The notes under the pieces were generated by a model. That model was not told where the DNA came from. It ran no database searches and saw only the letters and a program-made list of their open reading frames with translations. Source: Chloranthus sessilifolius (Eukaryota > Streptophyta > Magnoliopsida > Chloranthales > Chloranthaceae). Taken from it: a stretch of DNA of 64,000 nucleotides. Position 1 is the stretch's first letter, and the number at the start of each line of letters is the position of its first letter. Below are positions 11,929-24,800 of this stretch, one piece after another. The stretch covers positions 44,394,287 through 44,458,286 of the forward strand of contig CM037590.1 in assembly GCA_021018995.1 (NCBI GenBank), given 5' to 3'. A program made the position numbers and the translations under genes.

Positions 11929-14900
11929 GCTTTAAATCCCTGCTTAATTTGATCATACCTAATCAATGACATGTTTTGATTTGGGCACCAAACCAAAAAT
12001 TGGGTCATCTTTCCAATAATCCAATAAGAGTACCTTCCAATGTAAAAAGCGCCACCTAGGAAGATCGAGGAGAGGATTGCTGAGAAGACGGTGCAGATTG
12101 GGTTGAAGACGACGACAAGCACAGGACCTCTTTTGTGCATGGCCCACATTTGGATGGCCATGGATACTCCTTCCACACCGATCCCCTGAGATGCTATCGA
12201 AACTTGAATTTATCTTTACAAATAAACATTTTAGAAAGGCACATTGTCTTTAGTTTTTTTTTTTTTTGATAACCTGGGTATTCAGGCCTCTTAGAGCACC
12301 CGCTTAACCTTAGGGGCACATGCGCACCCTAAATTCAGCACATGTCGGGTCAGCACATGATATAAATTCTTAGGGGGGAGGGAGAGATTCAAACTCAGGT
12401 CTCCTGCTTTTTGAAGCAGGTACTTTAACCCCTTGAGGTTCATCGACTTTAGTTATAAGCTACTACTTTCTATGGTTTTAAATATGGATGTCTGAGGCAA
12501 TATATTTTTGGTATCTATCTAATACTCTTTTTCCGCTCATGATTGGTCTACACATTGTAGACTAATTCCATATATTCGATCTCTTTTGTTAATATATAGA
12601 ATGGATGAAGCCATGAAAGGGTAAGGGCCCAACAATCTTAATGCCTACACATTAAAGAAAATAATACATATTTTTTTTTAAAAAGAAAAAAAAAAAAGCG
12701 CTTAGCAGCCCTAGTTGCCTGGTGGTCTAGCTAGCAATCCCGTTCGCAGATAAACGATACATGGATGTTACCACTCATATGTACACATATCAAATTTAGG
12801 CTGTCAATAGGGCAGGGTTAGCCCGTCAACCCTGCCTGGCCCGTCCCTAAAATCTTAAGGACAAGGCAAAAAATGGGGTAAGAGGGTCAGGCTGAGCAGC
12901 AAGATCGATAGCTCATTGCAGGCTGGGACGTATAAGGGCTTAACAAGTTAAATTTTGGCTCAATCCACCTCACACATTAACATATGTACATATGGTATAT
13001 ATTTTATTTTTTACAATCAAATTATTAAAATAATCTTCAATATTATAGTTAGATTTAATTGATTTGAGAGTTGTAAGGATAATTTTGATAAATTGAATAT
13101 CTATAAGAATAAGTCTCAAGGTTTACTTTTGGATTTTATTTTCCTTTATTTGAAATGAGTACCTTTATGTGCACCCACCAATTCTTTGAGTGCATCCATC
13201 GCTGAAAGCACATTGTTTGTTTTGAATCAAACGATGGAACTCATCACGCTCAAATCTGATTTTAAGACCATTTGTTTTCCGATTTGTGCCACCTTAAGCA
13301 AATAATTGACCGTCTAATGATACACTCCTGATCTCAAGATCCATTAATGTGAAATATTGGGACAAAAAACGACCTCAATCGTCTGATTCAAAGCAATCAA
13401 TTGCCGCAAGGGTGAATGCAAAGATTCAAGGGGTGTTTTTAAAGGTATTCATTTGAAAAATCTGTCAATCTTTAACTAAATTTTTACATGCAAGAGTTAT
13501 AAAAATAAAATAATAAATAACAAAAACATTAAGCCCAGCCTGAGCCCTCCACGACCTGCTTACGTGAGAGCTAAGATTGGGCATATCAAGGCCCGCCAAA
13601 GTTAGGAGAGGCAGGCTAGGGCCTAGCTGTAGCATCTAGGACTGGGCTCGGTTTTAAGAAGGCCCAGATTTAACGGGACCCATTGACAGTACTAATCATC
13701 ATTTCCAGTGGCTATAATCATTGGTTGTGAACGCAGGAAAACGTGAAATCTAACAATTATAGTATGGTTGCTCACCCGAAACGAAATTTGAGCGATATCA
13801 AGTGCGCTCAAGGCCCATGTAACACGAAGGAACCCTCCATCCATGATAAGTTGGACCAAGATGCCAAATATCCCTCCTATTGAAGCCAAAAGGGTGCATA
13901 TGGTCACTGGAGCAGGGAATATTGCAACCGTTGAAGCCTGCAATTAAATTTATTTACTCATATACTTGATAAGTGACACAGTGAATAATAAAAATAATCA
14001 AAAATCTCTGACAGAGGTCAAGGACTACAATTAATTTATTACAGTAAATTATTAATATTTTTTTCTTGGTACCAATTTTTGCAACTAAATAACGGATGGG
14101 ACGGACAGGATCGGGTTGGCTTTAAACAGGCTAATTATATAATCAGGCTTCTTTAAACAGGTTGGGCCAGCTGATTATTTAGTCGGGCTTATCATACCTT
14201 AGCTCAAACCCGGCCTATGTCGGGTCAGGCGGGGCAGGGCCACTGGACACCAGTCAATTTCTACAAATTAACTCATTTGATGAGGTTGGGCCAAGTTTAG
14301 GCTGGATTTTCAGTCGGGCTTTCGAAACCAGCCACTACCTGCCCCTACTTTCAAATCTGGCCAGGCCATGTCAGCCCATTTATACATCGGGCCTACTTTC
14401 CTTAGCCCATACTCAGCCCATTGCAGGCCAGACCGATCCGCACCGGCTCAATTCCAGACCGTTGAGACCCCTATTCTAGATATTCTTGTGTTGCTCTAAT
14501 CAAATTTAAGAAAACAAAAAAAAAAAAATCACTATGCACCCCACCAATACAGTCAGCACCCTTACTCACCACCACCTACATATGCTTCTTCTTCGATCAT
14601 TGGAGTGCCATCACGACCAAACAGAAGAGGAATCTGACAATGGATCTATTTCTGCTTCTGTCAGTGGATGACCACTAATACATTTATAAACCTTTGGTGA
14701 GCTCCCACCGGCAGTCTATGTAAGTTATTAGTGGCCTGTATCTCAGAGAAAACTCTGAATTTTCACTGTTCCACAGATAAGTTTATAAAAATATTAGTGG
14801 TTGTGATGCAAGAATCTCTAGTTGCAAAAACAGGTACCATTTCTTCCTAATGCCTATGAATACGAATTATAACATGATTGATCTTGACCGTCCAATTGAC

Positions 14901-15780
14901 GGCGCCTCAACTTATAGTACGCCATTTGTGAATATGGTAATTAAGCTCCCATGTCAAACTGATTATTTGACTATAACCCAGTGATTGAATTTGGATGGGT
15001 GGTAGTGTAATGATCCGGATTTTTGCAAACGTTGAATCGTTCACTTTTGACAAAAACGCGAATATTTTGACTAATTAAGCGAATATTTTGACTAATTAAA
15101 CCTTAGTCAAACCTTGAATCGGTATGACATGGCCTCAGGCCTACCATTTGCTTGTAAGATATATACAGACGACATAATCCTAATGTGAATCCCTTAAATA
15201 GGACATATATGTATGTGCTCATGTGCGCGTGGCACATGACTCAAACCTCGAGACCGAATCGAGCCAGAGCTCAATCCCGACAATAAATCATACTTAGATG
15301 ATGCCCATCGGGTGGGCACACACCCGTGCATGATTCGAACCCTCGAGCACGAATTCGGATCGACCCCGACCCACTGACTAGAAACAAAAGTAATAAAATA
15401 CTATTTGCTTGACAAAATTCAAGTGCCAAAAGATGACACCTGAATTGCGCATAGGCAACTTTCTTAATGGATGGGATTCTCCAAAAGGGAATTCCCAATT
15501 TATGAGAATGTACCAAGTGGCACCCTATACAAAATGAAATATATGAGTGCGTGTGATGTTTGATGCATACACACCCAACTTGTGTGTGAAAGAGAGATAA
15601 ATACTTTCCTCTCTTGCCATAAAATAAAAATAGAAATTTCACCCTTATAGGAATTCGGGTGCCAGCTGAATCTCTTCCTCTTCCTTATCTAATATTTCTC
15701 TTTCCCACTTTTTTTTCTTCTCTCATATTTTTTTTTTTAGCAAGTAGAGCCCTTGCAGACTCTTTCTTTATTTCTCTCAC

Positions 15781-15832
<52 letters not shown>

Positions 15833-18800
15833 CATCCGCAGCCCCATAAATATTTCTCAAACTTTCACTCCTCTCACCACTAATTACCCTAACAGCGAGC
15901 AGCCCAAGATCTAAATCTGTGTCAAACGTCTTTCTCTACCGTCCACTTTTCTCTAAAGAGTCTGTCTCTATCTCTCTACATATCTATCTAAGAACCCAAG
16001 CAACCAGCCAAGCTCCATTTAATACCCAGGCACTCTCTCTCTCTCTCATATCACTTTTCACGCAGCAACCCCCTTCCCCAACAGTCATTGTCTTCTCTCT
16101 CCCTCTATAGAGCCCTAAGCACCCATCCCATACATGGATTAAAATATTGTCCAAAGATACGTATCGGTATCAGACTTGGACGATACGGTACATTTAATAT
16201 ACCATATCGCTATTTTGTATATAAATGTCTGGACGATACATTTAATATATCGTCTGATATTTTACCATTCCGATATGTATCGATTTTGAGTTCGGACGAT
16301 ATCATATCCGATACCCAAAATCTTGACCCATGATCCCATGTGTGTCTCTCTTTGCTTTCTCTTTCACCTTTCCAAACGTCTAATATCCTAAAAGGGTCTT
16401 TGATTTGAAATTTAATAGGGAATTCAATTTTTCATTTTTTTTTTCTTTTCTTTGAGAGAGATGTATTATGGTCGTGGGGTTCGAATCGCTTTGAATGTAT
16501 ATAATAGGAAGAAACCAACATATATGCCAGACGTCTTTTCTTACAAAAACGCATGACTTGGTAGAAGATCCAAGCAAAATCCCACGACGATGCTGGAGGC
16601 CCTTATGTAATATAGTGACAAATCGCCCTTTTTTCGAACCATCTTATGCCATCATCACCGTCGTCCACATCGAGGCTTTACTCGCGACCACACAAGGTGC
16701 ATCATCACCGGTAATCATCGAATGACCGCGGATGCTAAAGCTAGATTTGTGCCCATCCAACCGAAGAAAGGCTCATATAAGGTGGGTGCCATTCTATCCA
16801 TCCAAATTTATACATTTACACTTTTTATATATGATAAATATATGATTAATTTAGGAAAACTGAAATTTCTTAGGTTTTGTGTTGATTCACAAGATGGTTA
16901 TGGTCAAAGGGTTGACCCTATGGCTGAATCCATCGGCCGAGAACTATAGTGTACTATACTCTTCCACATGGCACCCAAGTGTGCTGGCAAAATAGATCCC
17001 ATGTCAAGAATGGGCTGCTGCCCTGTTTTGTTTTGTTGCGCACTCGATGTGGAGGTCTTTATTTGACCGTTTCAATCTTAATGATCCGATCAGTTTCTTA
17101 TCTCAATCAAATTTTGGACTCCCCATAAAATTTGATGCTTTTTACATCTAATGGCTCACATTGATATGCTTGTCTTTATTTTTATAAAGTTTAGTACTTC
17201 AAAAACCTGTGAATATATTGAATTTACACTTAGAATATTTTCTACACTTATTTTAAAATTTTGCACATATATTAGCCAAATGATCCAGTTTGACCCATTA
17301 AATTAAGCAAACCATAGACATATGAGTCGAAGCCTATGAATCTAAATAAGATCATTTGGTCATCTATTAAATCGATGGTCAGATTTTGATTATAATAAAC
17401 AAACTTCGGTCTTTGCACCGCCAAAAGTGGTGCACATAATCATAGAAATTCTTATACTTTATGCCTATAACGGCTTAGTTTAGGGTCTGATTTGACCATT
17501 TAGATATCAAATTTTAGGTCAAACTGGGACAGAAGACACCAAGAAGGATCTTCCATAAATTTTGAACCTCTGCTCATACGACGAATAGCTTTGTTTAAAA
17601 ACAGACCTAGCCGAATTAGGCGGCTGTACAAGTTTCCCAAAAATAAGGAAGGGCTTTATACTCTTAGACACCCAACGTCAAGGGACATGTTTGACTCCCT
17701 ACCTGACCTCGAAAATAATCAAATTAGTGAGGGACCCAAATGAAAACCCACCTTCTATGTCTTAATGGACTCATTAGATGTATTATCTATCCATGCTTTG
17801 AAGCATGTGGTACGCCAATGATCATACAATGGGATGATCTCAATTGGAAATGAGTGACTGTTCAGTTAATGGTCTAAATAATCAAATTAATAGTGAAAAT
17901 CATGGGAAACCTGAATATCCATTACACTGATGATATCGGTAGGATTTGAATATTCTAAACTCGATCACGTTCACCTTAAAATGCGTGTATCGAATATTCG
18001 ATAGTCTATAAGTGACTGAGTCATATCGAGACTAAATCTCATCGAAATCATGTAAATGATCAGTCGACAAGATCTATCTGATGAGACTAGTCTAATATCT
18101 CCTTGTGATACGTATTATAATACTCACGTACCTTCATTGTAGGTCGCCTTCTTCTCTCTCTTAATGATGAGCAAGACGTTCAAATTACGAGTAATATTAG
18201 TTTCCTTTATGGTTAGATGTTTTCTTATTATATGCTTCATTTGCATTATTTGACATTCATCATTTAGAAGTGCGTTAGGGTATATGTATGTTAAGAAAAA
18301 TGAATAAGATATGACACATGACTTTTAAGCCTTTGTCATGGTAGGATTTCTTTCACGATCACGTGAAACTTATAATGTCGACATTCATGTATGGATGTAA
18401 CACCTTTATGAGAATATCGACTGCCACACGAAGTACATCCAAGTTACTACGGAACCCATTCCTTGAAAAACGTTATTAGTGAAGCCTATCGCACCATGAT
18501 CTATTTAAATTAAGTTTAAGAAAAGATAGAATATGAATATGTTAAGCTACGAGATATTAAGAAAGTGAGGACTTAAGCTCACGCAAATATGAAATCAGGG
18601 CGGGGACTTAAGCCCAGAACCGAATAATGTTATGATAGTTTAAGATACGCTGTGAAAGCCAGTTAAACATAAATTAAGTTTCTACGCGTGTCATGTCTTG
18701 TGTGCCACCGCAAGATTTAACATCTGCAGCCAAGACGGATCTTAAGGACAATATGATACGACATTGTCTTAACGTAAGGGGACACTGATTTTTATGTGCG

Positions 18801-21800
18801 CAATCTCATTGGGCTGGATGGTGATTTATGTTATGATATGAAGGTTAGATAATTATCTACACGTGGACCTCGCGTGATAGGCTCAAGTAACGATCCTAGT
18901 ACAAATCTTTTAAACAAGATAAGTAAGATACGAAGTACGTTGTGTAGGTGTATGGTATAATAATAAGACTTTCGATATACTACGTAAGTTAAGTTGACAA
19001 GACAAGTAAGAAAAGTGATAAGCTTAGAAGCATCATATGCATTAAACCAATTACGTCCTTTCAACTTGTTATGAAATATTTATGAGTACTTTGATTATGT
19101 TGTTTAGACAGAATTGTAAAAGATTCACTGTACTCACAAGGTTGTACCCACAATCACGTGGGTAAATTGTGGTGGATCGGTTGTGCAACCCACTGAGTTT
19201 ACGTGAATGAGTAAACTCACCCCTCCCAAAAACTAACAGCTGCAGGTGAAGATATGGACTACACTGCCCGGTGGACTTGATGTATTGGTAGATTACGCGG
19301 TTTATGAGAGTATGATGTGGATGACCAGTTAGACGATATCATGTATATATTAAATATTTGGAAAGACATTCTAATAGTTGATTGTACTTTTATTTATAGT
19401 CATTTAGTATCGTGGATTCCAAATTCAATGTAAACATAATTAAGAAAATTTTTAATGTAGAAGAAATTTTAGTTTATAATTTTTGGGAGCCCAGTTTTAT
19501 ATAAAATCTAGTAAGATATGTATGTCTGCTTATCGCCTTAACAAGCGTGCTGTATCATAATACGGAATTCTAGGCCCTTTAGATCGGCTAATATTCTGGG
19601 TCGTGACAGGTAGATTCTTGTTGTATAAGAATCACCTTGGGTTATTTATCAAAAAATAGAAAAATAAAAGAATCACCTTGGGTCGAAGCCATCCTTATTA
19701 CTAGGAAGAGTGACGGACCTAGATAAGGCCAAGGTGTCAAAATCGGTATCGGACTCGGGTATCGGTTCATGGAGGATCGATACGACTCGGCCGATACATA
19801 TCAGTTTACCGAGAATCCGATACATATTGCTGATATGTATCATTTTGGCCGATTTTTGATACCATAGTTAAGGCCCCCCACATGGGCAGATGCCCACAGT
19901 GACTCAAGAAAAAAAGGAGAAAAAAATCAGTTTCATACAAAAGCCCATTCTTAAATATTTAATTATGTAAGTTAGCACACTACATGATAATTCTGTCAAG
20001 CCTTTAACCGTCTGATAGGTGGGTCATTACCTCAAGATTTATTATATGGAAGATTGGGATGAAAAAAAAATCTCCATCATCTGATTCAAGGTAGTCAATA
20101 GTGCTCTGATCATGGGTCAAAAATTGTTCGATACCGATACGTATCACCCGATACGTATCGGTTTTGGACCTGGGCGGTATGATACATTGCCTATGAATCG
20201 TACCCCCTAAAAAATGAGGTAATTATCGCCCGATACGAGCAATGTATCGCCCGTATTAGACGATACGGATGATACATTCAAATTATCGGGCGATAATTTC
20301 AAGTTATCATCCAATAATTTGATTTATGAATTTTTGAAAAAAAAGAAGTATCAAAACGATACATTCAATGTATCGCCGATACATTGAATGTATCAGATGA
20401 TACGCGATACGTATCGAACGATATGGACGATAATTTGATTTTTTAGATTTTTTGAAAAATAAAATAAAAATACATTGAATGTATCGTCAATTTTTTCTTT
20501 CATGTGCCACACATTCTCAAAAGTGACCTTAAGATTAAGTTTGAGCATTAACGTGTTTCATATAATTTTAGGATCATTTTTTTAGATGTGTGCCACATCA
20601 AATCAAAACTAATCGTATAATTAATACATCCATAATTTGGAGAAAATTTTTATGCCATAATTATCAACTTTCGAGTGCTCCCTTTTAGGAAAATCCTGCG
20701 TCCCCACCAACCAGGAATGATATAGTATATACCTGGAGTATGATGGAGAATGCCTCCACTGAGACTGCGATAATTAGGTAGATGGAACCTCTGGTCCACT
20801 CCCGATAGCTACTTTCACCAATGCTGTGGCCGGCCATAGTTGTAATCAGACGGCTGAAGATGCTTGATAATGAAGGTCCTCGCAAGAAGCTCATGACCAT
20901 GGCCCCACTTAAGCAAACCAAGGTCCCTATGATCTTTGCCCTACTGGATCTACACGTGAGATCCACCTTCTCCCACCTGGACCAAGCAGATCATGCCCCA
21001 TCAGTAAAAGACAATGACCAACTGGGCCAGCCCACTGAGCCTTACCTAGGTTGAGGATTTTGGATTGTAGCCTAGGGATGCAAGTTTTGACCCAAAATCT
21101 TGATAAATTTAGACATCCAACTCAAAACCTGAGTGGAGAGGCCTTAGATCTTATAAGAAGAGAGACAAGGCCTATGCGATTGTCTGACCTGGGACTAATC
21201 TTCAATATGCCCCCACACGTGTTGGCTCTGCTGAGCCAAGCAACTTGAAGATATGAACTGGTGACGTGGAGTTGAGAAAGGCCTACACTGATACCATGAT
21301 AAGTTTGAGCATCCAATAAATCCGACCCGAAAACTGCAAGAATTGAACTAGTTTGAACTGTCCCGAAACCCAACTCAGACCGAACCGAGCTGATTTTGAG
21401 TTAGTTCAATTACAGTTTTGGGTGGCAAAAACCAAAAATTGATTAGGTAAGATGAGAAAAAAAAAATTTCAAAAAAAACAAAAAAGTGGCTAAAGAAAAA
21501 CAAACTAAAACCGAACCCAAAAAAAATAAAAATAAAATAGAAACGAAAATTTCAATTTCGGCTTAGGTTTAGGTTCAGTTCTGAGTTGGGCCAAGTTTGG
21601 TATCCGAACCCGAAACCGATTTGGTTCGGGTAGGAATCAGCTTTGGGTGAACTGACCTGAAAACCGAAAAATCAATTTCGGGTCAGGGTCCGGTATCCGC
21701 ACTTGCATCCCTCGTGTCATCAATGGGATGGTCAAGAAGTAGGGATTCAGGAATTATTCCATGGGGGTAAAAAATTGTAATAAGAGAAAAATCTTTACAA

Positions 21801-24800
21801 ACAAAAACGTCAAACAAAAAAAAAAAAAAAGGGCGTCCAAAGCGGATTTGATGAGGAAAAAAATCCACAATTGAGGGAAAAAAAACTGTGGAAATTGGAG
21901 AAAAATTGTGAAGGGATATTAAAAAGGGCGCCATTACTTGCACACACTTTTTAAATGATTGCATCGAGATTAAAGAAATACTTTGCATTTTAGGGACATG
22001 AGACATGTGAAAATGCAATCTAGGCCATCTGATTTAAAGTTCATGATCTATAGATCCTTAGTGGATAAGATTGGAGCAAAACACGATATTTATCATATGA
22101 TCTATTATTGTCAACCGTTGAATCAAATAATAATCTTTGACTATATTTAATTATATGATGAAGATTATATTTCATGTCAATCTTATCCACTAGGGATCTA
22201 TAGATCATGAACTTTAAATCAGACGGCCCAAATTGCGTTTTCATATGTCACATGTCCCTAAAATATAAAGTCTTTTTTTAAACTCGGTGCAATCACTTAA
22301 AAAGCGAGTGCAAATAAAGGATCCCTACTAAAAAAAAATTGAAGCGTAGAATATATTTTATTTAAATTTTTTGATTCAATTATAATTAACTAGACTTAGA
22401 CGTAAAAATTTTAAAAAAAAGTTTGGAGACTTGCAACGATTACTCTGCTAAACTTAGTTAATAACAAAGAGTACATTTCATGTAAAAACTATAATTTTGG
22501 CTTCTAGGGGATTCGAACTGAGTTTGTGTAAGGTATTATACTTTTTACAATCAAGGTATAAAAAATCGCCCAAATCAATACATATTAGTATTCGGCCAAA
22601 TCAATACATATTAGTATCGCCAATACGTATCGGGTTTCGGCCGATACGTCTCAATTCCAACCAAAAATTTTATTTATTTTTTCTTATTATTATTTTAATT
22701 GGCCAATACGTATAGGTATCAACCGATTCATCTTAGCCTTAGACAAATCGATACCCGAGATCAATACCATTTAATACCTTGATTACAATTGAGAGTTAAC
22801 TAATGATCACTTTTGTACATGGTGTATTATTTCGACCCTATGTGGTATCATGAAATGAGGTGATCATATAGGTTGGATTCTTTATATTGAAAAGTTATTT
22901 TCTTCATCTTCACAGCTTGCCAGTGCCATGAAAACCAACGGTCATCATGATTTGTCCAATCTGCTGTAGCTGTTCATTATTATGCTCTTTTAGCCTCATA
23001 ATTACGAATTTGATACATTTTTGGGAAATTTACCTGATCGGCCTTGTCAGATACGCCTTTTATGTCAGAAGCCTTATAGTTTCACCTTTACCCAAACCGA
23101 GCAGCTCCAAGCCTAGCCGACCCTAAGGAGAGTAAATGGTCCAAATTACCCCCTTCTATGACCTTCTTTAACCAGCAAAGTATCATCTTCTTCCTCATTT
23201 TATCCTGCAAAAAAGTTAGAGGTGCAAAACCCTAGACGACTCCTGCCTTAGTCTGATCTGCTCCGATCTGCTATTTCGAAGAAGAAAACAAAGGCTTGGG
23301 AGAAGAAGCCCTGCATTTCTTCATTGTGACAAGAAGACCCTGCAGTTTATCCTTGCGACGCGAGGTAATCCTACTTAAACCCTATTTTCAGTTTATTAGT
23401 GTCTCTTAGTGATGCAGTATCTCCTATTCGCGTAGTATAAGAAAGTCTTTATATCCTTCGATCCGTTTTTTTTTAAATATATATTCATTGCAAATACAAT
23501 CGTCATCGATTCCATATAGAGTCGATATCGATTGTATATAGAGTCGATAACGATAATATATACAATCGATATCGATTGTACGTTATCGACTCTATATACA
23601 GTCGATATCGACTGTATATGTAGTCGTTATCGACTTTATATACAATCGACTAAGATTTATAGTCGTCTTTTCTCTTTTATTTCATCAGTCTTATGACCCA
23701 TTCCTTCTCATTCTTAAACAGACGATGACGGACGTGAGGATTCCTCTTCTTGGTCACTATGATGGCCTTCTTGTAAAAGATGATGGCTTGTATGAAGGTG
23801 GCCGGCGGAGGCTTATTAACATTTCAATTGATATTTTTTACGAACAATTCATAAGGCGAATGTCTGCTGTTAATTTTGCGAAGGCGGATGAAACAGTTTC
23901 CACAAAGTTTCATATGAAGATAGTGAATACGCATGTGGTTGTCGACATTTTGGACTCTGATGATTTGGTCACCTTATTTACGTTTTATAAATCCGCGGTG
24001 GACGTTATAAAAGTATTCATCATTAAGGAACCGTTATCCTCCCCAGTCGAAGCTGAACAAGCAGATCTCGGCAGGACAAATTTTGTGACTCATTCATTTC
24101 AGCCATGTAAGTTTGAGGATGAAATTGTATACGATACCGTCCCATTAGGCGATGGCTATTATATTGCGGAGAACGATGGCAGAGGGAAAACAACTTTTGA
24201 TTTAAACGATGCTCCGATTGAATCGTATGATGACCCAGTAAAATACATGCATGAGTCACAACAATGTAGTCAATGGTTAGACTACACTTCAGAAAGGGTG
24301 GTAGATACCGACGATTTCAGTCATATCATCCCCGGTGGATGGACAATTTGGTTTACTCAATAATTATGTTCTACCATGCCATCGATGGGAATTACCGGAG
24401 AAACTCAACCCCATGTTCATACACATGAGCACCCCTTCGGTGAAGGGCCTAGCCAACCACGCCATTATCCATTTGGTGAAGGATCCGGTCAATCACATCA
24501 GAACCCCTTCGGTGAAGGATCTAGTCAACCACCTGAGAACACCGCTAGTGAATGGCGTAGTCATCCTCAAGCTACTAATGAAGATACCTTAGAAGAAGAA
24601 TATGAAAGCGAACCAGATGGGTTTATCAAAGAGGATCTAAAATTTTTTGTGAGAGACATTGACAATCCCCTAGTAGACGGAGATTACAAAATGTCAGAGA
24701 CATCGGGCGACTCATCCGATGAAGAGGTGGAAACTGAATATCGGAATTGGACGTTTAAAATTGGAGAGATCTTTCGAGACAAACAAATATTTCAAAGAGC

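Larger units (their letters stand above)
15006..19608 (+). mobile_element. Solo LTR of a large Ty3/gypsy-like element, 4.6 kb
   Basis: The block begins TGTAATGATCCGG and ends GGGTCGTGACA, a TG...CA pair whose ends are imperfect inverted repeats. It is flanked by a perfect 5-bp duplication, GGTAG (15001-15005 and 19609-19613). No gag or pol lies inside, so it fits a solo LTR left by recombination. The plus orientation is favoured by a TC-rich leader at 15785-15830 followed by CATAAATA and by a CTCACCCCTCCC...CTGCAGGTG segment at 19215-19245, as in the 3' part of chromovirus-like LTRs. A hAT-type MITE (16133-16332) has landed in it. It is a fossil without coding capacity. It lies in intron 4 of gene A. 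Confidence 0.75.
20977..23022. other. Intron 3 left part, MITE-filled, no gene
   Basis: Between exon 4 and the MULE there are three recognisable elements, listed separately (21068-21711, 21932-22326, 22552-22781). The remaining short spacers show no gene signal. Confidence 0.6.

Noticed and set aside
15659-16110. Ser- and Leu-rich open frames
   Set aside because: They are translations of the (TC)n and pyrimidine-rich leader of the solo LTR.
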